Shown here: in pieces, positions 58,326 to 64,000 of the stretch
How positions within the stretch are numbered: the stretch's first letter is position 1
Layout: each line of letters opens with the position of its first letter
NCBI GenBank assembly: GCA_037176725.1
Contig: JAZBRS010000020.1
Coordinates: 102,690,501 to 102,754,500, forward strand
DNA length: 64,000 nt
Origin: Posidonia oceanica
Lineage: Eukaryota; Streptophyta; Magnoliopsida; Alismatales; Posidoniaceae
Direction: 5' to 3'
Translations under genes and position numbers: made by a program
Notes under the pieces: generated by a model
What the model saw: the letters and a program-made list of their open reading frames with translations, nothing else
Databases searched by the model: none
What the model was told of the DNA's origin: nothing

Positions 58326-61239
58326 ATGGTTCGGCACGCCAGTGAGCCCCAGCTTTCTGTTGCCCTGGAGGGGTTTTCCATTTCGGTCCCTCCGACTCTC
58401 TCTTTGACCTCCTCTGTACGAGTGCCTCCCCCTCTAGTACAGGTGCCTCCCCTATATTCTGTGGGGCAGTGGCAGACTCCTCCGGACCCAATCACTGAGT
58501 CTATCTTGGTGACCGCCACCCATGCTTCGGAGGCACCACTGACGCCTCTTTCCTAGGGTTATGTCACTTTTGACACCCCTTCTGCTGCAATGACTTAAGC
58601 CATAGGATCCCTGCCTTCTGGACAGTCTGTGTCCCTATCTTTTGGATCTAATCTCCCACCGGCATTGCACATCAGCATTCCCACTGACGAGCCTCCTGAA
58701 GTGCGGTATCGGCATCTAATGGAGATTGCCCAGGCATTCCACAGCATGGCTCTATCAGTTCACCTCTCTTTGACTCTCTCTGCTCCTGAGGTTCCTCAGC
58801 ACCCTGCTCCTGCATTCCTTGCTTTCCCCATTGCAACGCCGCCCCAGCCGTCGCCTTAGCTACTCACTGCTCTGGTGATGGGGGCGCAGCTTCCGCCTTC
58901 TGCATTCACACCACTCACCGCACAACATATCACTCCGCCACTTGGTGGCCAACCCCTCGGGCTTGTTGGAGTGCAGTACCCCTCTAGCCCGCTGCCCGGC
59001 ACTGTGCCTGTACAACAACTGCTGCTCCCACACTCTACACCACCCACGACACAGCATCATGCCTACCCCTACCCTATGCATCAGCACGTTCCTCCCCCCA
59101 GCTTGCATAGTACCACCCACTACACACACTACACCCACGCACGGATACGCCAGCCATCACATCGTGCCACCAGGCGACGCGATGGTGGATCTGGAGGAGC
59201 ACTTTGGTACGACCCAGTCAGCGTATGTGGTCCCTGCCCCAATTGCCCCATCACCTCCAACAACAAATCTAGACCCCCTCAACAACAGGATGGGTGTTCT
59301 GGAAAAGGCACTACGTTTAGTGCAGGGTATCAATCACCAGTCCTACCAATTCCGGGACCTCTGTTACTTTCCAGAGGTGGTGCTCCCATCAAAATTCCAT
59401 ATCCCAGATTTTGAAAAGTACAATGGTAGGGGCTGCCCCATTGCCCACCTGAAGGCGTATTGTGGAGACCTTGCTTAACTTCAGGCTGACAACAAGATGC
59501 TAATCCGCCTGTTCCAAAAGAGTCTGACTGGTCCAACCCTCAAATGGTTTACATCCCTTGACATGGCCACCATCAAGACTTGGGACGACCTTAGCAGGGC
59601 GTTCTTGGAACAATACTCCTTCAACCTGGACTTGGTCCCTAAGTGCAAGGACCTTGTCGCCATCAAGCAGAGGACCAATGAGCCGTTCGGGGAGTACGTC
59701 AGCCATTGGCGCGCCCTCGCCTCGTAAGTTCACGATAGGCCCTCTGACGAGGAGTCTATTGAGATCATTATCCGAGGCGTGCAACCATCTACAGGGGCTC
59801 TATTTGCCATCTAGCCAGTCACCACCTTTGCATCCTTGATTCGGGCTGGCACTCGTGTGGAGAGCTCCCTTTAGAGTGGCAACTTCCCTGCACTCTCCAC
59901 ATTTGCCAAGCAGGCCACCACCTCCAGCAACAGCCACAGTGGCAGCAGCAGCAACACCAACAACAACAGCGGCAGCAACAACAACTCCAGGAGAAGGGAT
60001 CCTCCGAAGACTGCCGTTGCATACGTCGACTCCCATGCCGCTCCCATTCACTTGGTGGCTCAGCCTGGCCCGAATCAGGTAGTGTACACACCTGCACCTA
60101 GTGCACCACCCACTCCACAGATCACCACCACCGTCCGACTGGTCTATCCTGCCGCACCGGTTCGGCATGGACAACACTAAGGGCAGAGACGGCCTTACCA
60201 GCCTCAGCATCACTTCACTCCACTAGTGGAGTTGCTGAGCGCCATCTTCCCTAAGGTCGCGTCGCTTCTCACACTCCTCAAGATTCGCCCGCTACCCAGC
60301 CCACTCCTGAGGTGGTATCGTGCGAATCTTTTCTGCAACTTCCATCGAGTCACGGGGCACTTGATGGATAATTGCTTTACACTGCGGGGCGCTGTGCAGG
60401 ACCTGATTGACTGAAAGGTCATCATTATCAACACACAAGAGGCAGCATCCACATCCACACCTCCACCAGCATCCACCTCTGCATCAGGATTAGCGCCCTC
60501 CCATCCTAGCATTGTCCACCAGCCTTTGCCAGAGCATTCTAGCTCGGGAGGCGCAGGGACCTCAGGAGTGCATTCCATCTTCTCCTCTGGGTTTGCTACG
60601 TCCGTAGTGGACCCCTCTGATCTTATCCAGGACATTTCTAAACCTTTTCCTTCTTCCCTCTATCATGCGGCACTTGCCGATTTCGAGTCGGGAATTCATA
60701 TGATTCGACTAGATGCCAAGCCGGAGCGCTCTACCGCACAGCCCACCATGCAACCCGAGGCTCAACCCCCAATCTACCTGCAAGCTAGACCCCAACCAGG
60801 GCCATCACAGCCTTCCCAACAGCATCCCATATCTCACCACCATCCAGCAAACACCCTGACAGTCCCTCTCGAGCTCACAGCTCGTGCTCCCCTGGTAGTC
60901 AACCTGACCAGCGATACACACCGCGTCCCATACGACTATGCCACAGAGATGTGCGTGGAGGTCCCACGGTCGGGGAGGGTCTACAAACCTACAACACCAG
61001 CAGCCAAGCCTGGCCGCCTAGAACCCACTCCACCAGCAAGCCAACCCCCAACAACAAACCAACTCTCTGGTCCCATCGCTGTAGAAACCCCTGCCAAGGC
61101 CACTCCTTCCACCTCCAGAAAAGACCAGCCTTCAACTGATATTACGGCCAAGCTGAAAAAAGTCAAGGCTGATATCTCCATTTGGGACCTTATCCATTCA
61201 TCCCGCGAACACCGTGAGGCTTTTCTCCGCGTGTTCTAG
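58326..61239 (+). pseudogene. gag: Element E gag (heavily decayed)
   Basis: ATG at 58326 aligned with A and B. N-terminal Pro-rich part in one frame to about 59130, then a frame change. Retrotrans_gag core with KYNGRGCPIAHLKAYCGDLA (about 59415) and KSLTGPTLKWFTSLDMATIK. Gln/Asn/Thr-rich tail, then the zinc-knuckle-like FCNFHRVTGHLMDNC near 60330-60375. Stops at about 58555, 58597, 58857, 59476, 59726, 59812, 59872, 60178, 60412 and 61237, more than in A or B, so E is the oldest of the three. Confidence 0.87.
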
Positions 61240-61986
61240 GCCGCACATGTGTCCCAAACCATTGAGCCTGCAACTTTGGAAAACATGGTGGGTATGATCA
61301 TAGAGCCCCAGGTCATCTCTTTTTCAAGTGATGAGCTACCTCCAATGGGGATTAATCATAACCAGCTCCTATTTGTCACGGTGCAGTTCAAAAACTTTTG
61401 CATCCCCCTTTCGTTGGTTGACAATGGTTCAAGCCTTAACGTCTGTCCCCTGCGTACAGCATTGAAGCTTGGATTCAAAGCCGAGGACACCACGCCAGCC
61501 GTGAAGGGAATGATAGCTTTTGACAATACACACCATGACTCTTTGAGGATCCTGATTATTCCCCTTACCATTGGCCCAGTCGTATTCGATGTGGAACCCA
61601 CTTTCAATCTCCTGCTTGGGCGCCCTTGGCTGCACAAGCATCAAGTGATCCCTTCGACCCTCCACCGCATGATCAAGTTCCGCAGGGGCGACGACATTAT
61701 CGTTGTCATGGTGGAGAGCTTTGATAAGGAGCAGGTCGAGGTGGTCTCTTCTGTATCCCAACAGATTGTCTGGTTTTATCCTAAGCCGTCTGATGTCTTG
61801 TACCGTGTTAACTGGTTTGAGCCGGTTAACTATATCCCTAATCTTGAATGTGTCAGCTCTCTGGCCGTTCACAGAAACCCTTCACGGATGTTCGAGAACC
61901 TCTGCCGCAGGTGGGGCTATGCGAAGGGAACGCCACTCGAGCGACACGGCCAAGGGATCACCGAGCCAATCATAGTTGAGGAATGA
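61240..61986 (+). pseudogene. pol: Element E aspartic protease domain
   Basis: Open for 245 codons. LSLVDNGSSLNVCPLRTA carries the same DNG triad. LLGRPWLHKHQVIPSTLHRM follows. Seven codons present in A and B between VVFDVE and the next strand are missing, an in-frame 21-base deletion. Ends at TGA 61984-61986. Confidence 0.85.
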
Positions 61987-63440
61987 AGAGACTTTGCAGG
62001 TTTGGGGTACAAATGGCAGCCCCGTGACGGTGAGTGCCTGCACTCAAGGAACCGGAAGCTTGTAATCCCACGGGACCTCACTAACTTTGTCAGTGCAGGT
62101 GTCCTTGACCCGAACACAAGCCAAGCCGCAGCCCAGCAAGCACTATGCCAGAATCCCCTACTGCCGACAGAGGAGTGGGTCTGCATTGAGGACTACTACT
62201 CAGATGAGGAGCAGTCTGGCATAGTTAGACTAATTCGGACCGACAGAGAGGTCCAGTTCAGCCCAACAGCATCTCGGTCAGTTTGCCTGGCCCTCCCCTC
62301 TACTGATACAGTAGCAGAATCAGCGAGCTATGTGTCAGAAATGACAGCTTCTCCCCTTTCTCCAGTTTCACTAGTGCCATTGACAGCTACATCGACAGCT
62401 CCAGAGTCAGGAGCACACCTTCAGGCACCATCCACCAGTCCACTTACGGCCACAGTCGCACCAGCACAGAGGTCACCCTTTCCGATGGCTCAGTCAGTCG
62501 ACTCAGGCGGCATCGTGACTCAGCCCGCTTCATCAGTAGCACCACAAGCAAGGCAAGCGGCTCCATCAGCCATACAACCGTCAGCTTCAGTAGATCAAGC
62601 CTTGTGGTGGGCCCCCACAGCATCTGCAGACAGACAACCACCATCACCCACGAACGTAGGCGCTTTGTCCCCCAGCACAATTGTCCAGCTGTCGGCCCTT
62701 TAGAAGAGTGCCTCTGCCACCCATCTAGCCGCAGCAGTGACCCTATCAACACACCCGCCAGTTGCAGCACTGGTAGACCTGTTTGCATCCCTAATCGCCA
62801 TAGTACCGCGGTCAGTCGCGCCAGATGGTCAGCCAACCAGCAGCATAGCAGATACCCCAGGCAGTAGTGCAGCTAACAGCCAGAGGCGGCTCCGTAGGCA
62901 AAGGAATAGTGGAGTAGGAGTATGAAGAGGCCATCAGTGCTTACTATGTTGACTCACCCTCAGATGATGAAGAGGGAGCGACTGCAGAAGCCCTGGTAGA
63001 CGACATGCTTGGAGACTTGGAACTACTGTTCCAAGAACAACTCATAGCATTAGCGGAGGATGCCGCCGAGCAGCAGGCGGTGAGGAAAGGGAAAGCCGTG
63101 GTCACGGATCCATCCCCGCAGCAAGACCATCCCTCTATCATGGTCTTGGAAGAAGAAACAGAGGCAATACCCACTAGACTAGATGAGTTAATCACTCCGC
63201 AGTCGGGAGACGGGTCTAGATGGTTCATACAGCACATGCCCCGCACGGGTAGTGCAACAAGCGACAGTACATAGATCAGTCGCCTTAAGGACAGTCATCC
63301 ATCCCCAGCACTCCCCACAAGTACATCAGAAAATGCAGAGGAAGGGACAACAGCAGCACAGACAGCAGTTGAGACAGCAGTCCAAGCAGTGACAGCAGTG
63401 TCAGAGTAGGTAGAATAGCCAGACCAGTCAGTAGAGCCAA
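61987..63440 (+). pseudogene. pol: Element E protease-RT linker
   Basis: Same islands as A and B: EEWVCIEDYYSDEEQSGIV near 62175, YYVDSPSDDEEG near 62945, HPSIMVLEEETE near 63130. One frame change between about 62700 and 62930, stops at 62701, 63272 and 63406-63420. It lacks B's QHA repeat. Confidence 0.7.
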
Positions 63441-64000
63441 AGGCCTCTCGTGCAGAGGTCACCCACCGAGCCTACAGAAACACTCGGGTGAGCGTGACCA
63501 TCTTGAGGCGTCATCAGGATCAAGAGGCAGAACGCATTCACTCCTTCGACATTACAGACCCAACCTTCAAGAAGGAGATCTTCTTAGAACTCATAGCATA
63601 TGGAGAGGAGGATGAAACAGGCGTAGATGAGATTGATGAACCACCACCTGAGTTCCAGCCTTATGATGATGACCCAGAAGGACCTAACCTCCACGTCGAA
63701 GAAGAGACGGAGGCAGTCAATATCGGCACGGCCGCAGATGTCAAAGAGGTCCGCATCAGTGCCAAACTGACGCCCCAGGCTAGAGCAAAATGCATTGCAT
63801 TCCTTATGGAATATGCAGATGTCTTTGCCTGGAGCTATGAGTACATGGTCGGCCTCGACATCAAAGTAGTGGTACACACTCTACCACTGAAGCCTGATGC
63901 AATGCCGGTAAAGCAGATGCTACAAAAATGGCGACCACAATGGCTGCTCAAGATCAAAGAAGAGATAGTGAAGCAGCATAACGTTGGCTTTCTCAAGGTC
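63441..64000 (+). pseudogene. pol: Element E reverse transcriptase, N-terminal part (cut by window end)
   Basis: Reads LELIAYGEEDE, then LHVEEETEAVNIGT, FAWSYEYMVGLDIKVVVHTL and KWRPQWLLKIKEEIVKQHNV, all aligned with A and B just upstream of the RT catalytic region. The YVDD box, RNase H domains and integrase would lie beyond the window. Confidence 0.85.

Overview
The window is repeat DNA from a plant nuclear genome, almost certainly an angiosperm. It consists of nested, very large Ty3/gypsy LTR retrotransposons of the Tat (Ogre/Retand-like) lineage. The lineage call rests on four things seen here: the order gag, protease, reverse transcriptase, degenerate RNase H, a second archaeal-type RNase H, then integrase without a chromodomain; a primer-binding site reading TGGCGACTCTGCTGGGGA; LTRs of about 6 kb; and tandem arrays between the coding part and the 3' LTR. 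I see no host gene, tRNA, rRNA or prokaryotic feature. The species cannot be named from sequence alone.

Layout. Element A (+ strand) fills 1-23548: the last 2.2 kb of its 5' LTR (1-2219), internal region 2220-17541, and a complete 6.0-kb 3' LTR (17542-23548). If its 5' LTR is as long as the 3' one, A is about 27 kb. Element B (- strand) runs from 55546 leftwards past A: 5' LTR 53354-55546, internal region 31649-53353, and a 3' LTR now in pieces. A sits inside B's 3' LTR at 23548/23549. A 5778-bp solo LTR (C, 24930-30707, TSD GGAAC) sits in the same LTR. A 6097-bp solo LTR on the - strand (D, 36599-42695, TSD GCTAC) sits in B's internal region. C and D belong to A's LTR family. Right of B is an older inverted LTR remnant (55547-57116), fused at a damaged primer-binding site to element E (+ strand, 57117 to the end), which breaks off in reverse transcriptase at the window edge.

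All three internal regions are dead. They carry many in-frame stops and a few frameshifts, but the reading-frame layout is still visible. gag, protease and pol look as if they once formed one open frame from a conserved ATG (3529 in A, 52174 on the - strand in B, 58326 in E). Most stops can be explained as CAG to TAG, CGA to TGA or TGG to TAG/TGA, as expected from deamination of methylated cytosine.

The least ordinary content lies downstream of integrase. A and B both carry, in sense orientation, a roughly 400-codon extra ORF resembling the plant mobile domain / DUF7745 family. It is followed by a conserved short hairpin and then by tandem arrays that are unrelated in sequence between A and B but are built, in both, from short inverted repeats. 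The LTRs hold further structure: a second primer-binding-site-like motif, a 45-bp end insertion shared by A and B but absent from C and D, a conserved candidate leader intron, a 30-bp minisatellite with variable copy number, and, in B, repeated compound palindromes of GCGTCCAAC/GTTGGACGC.
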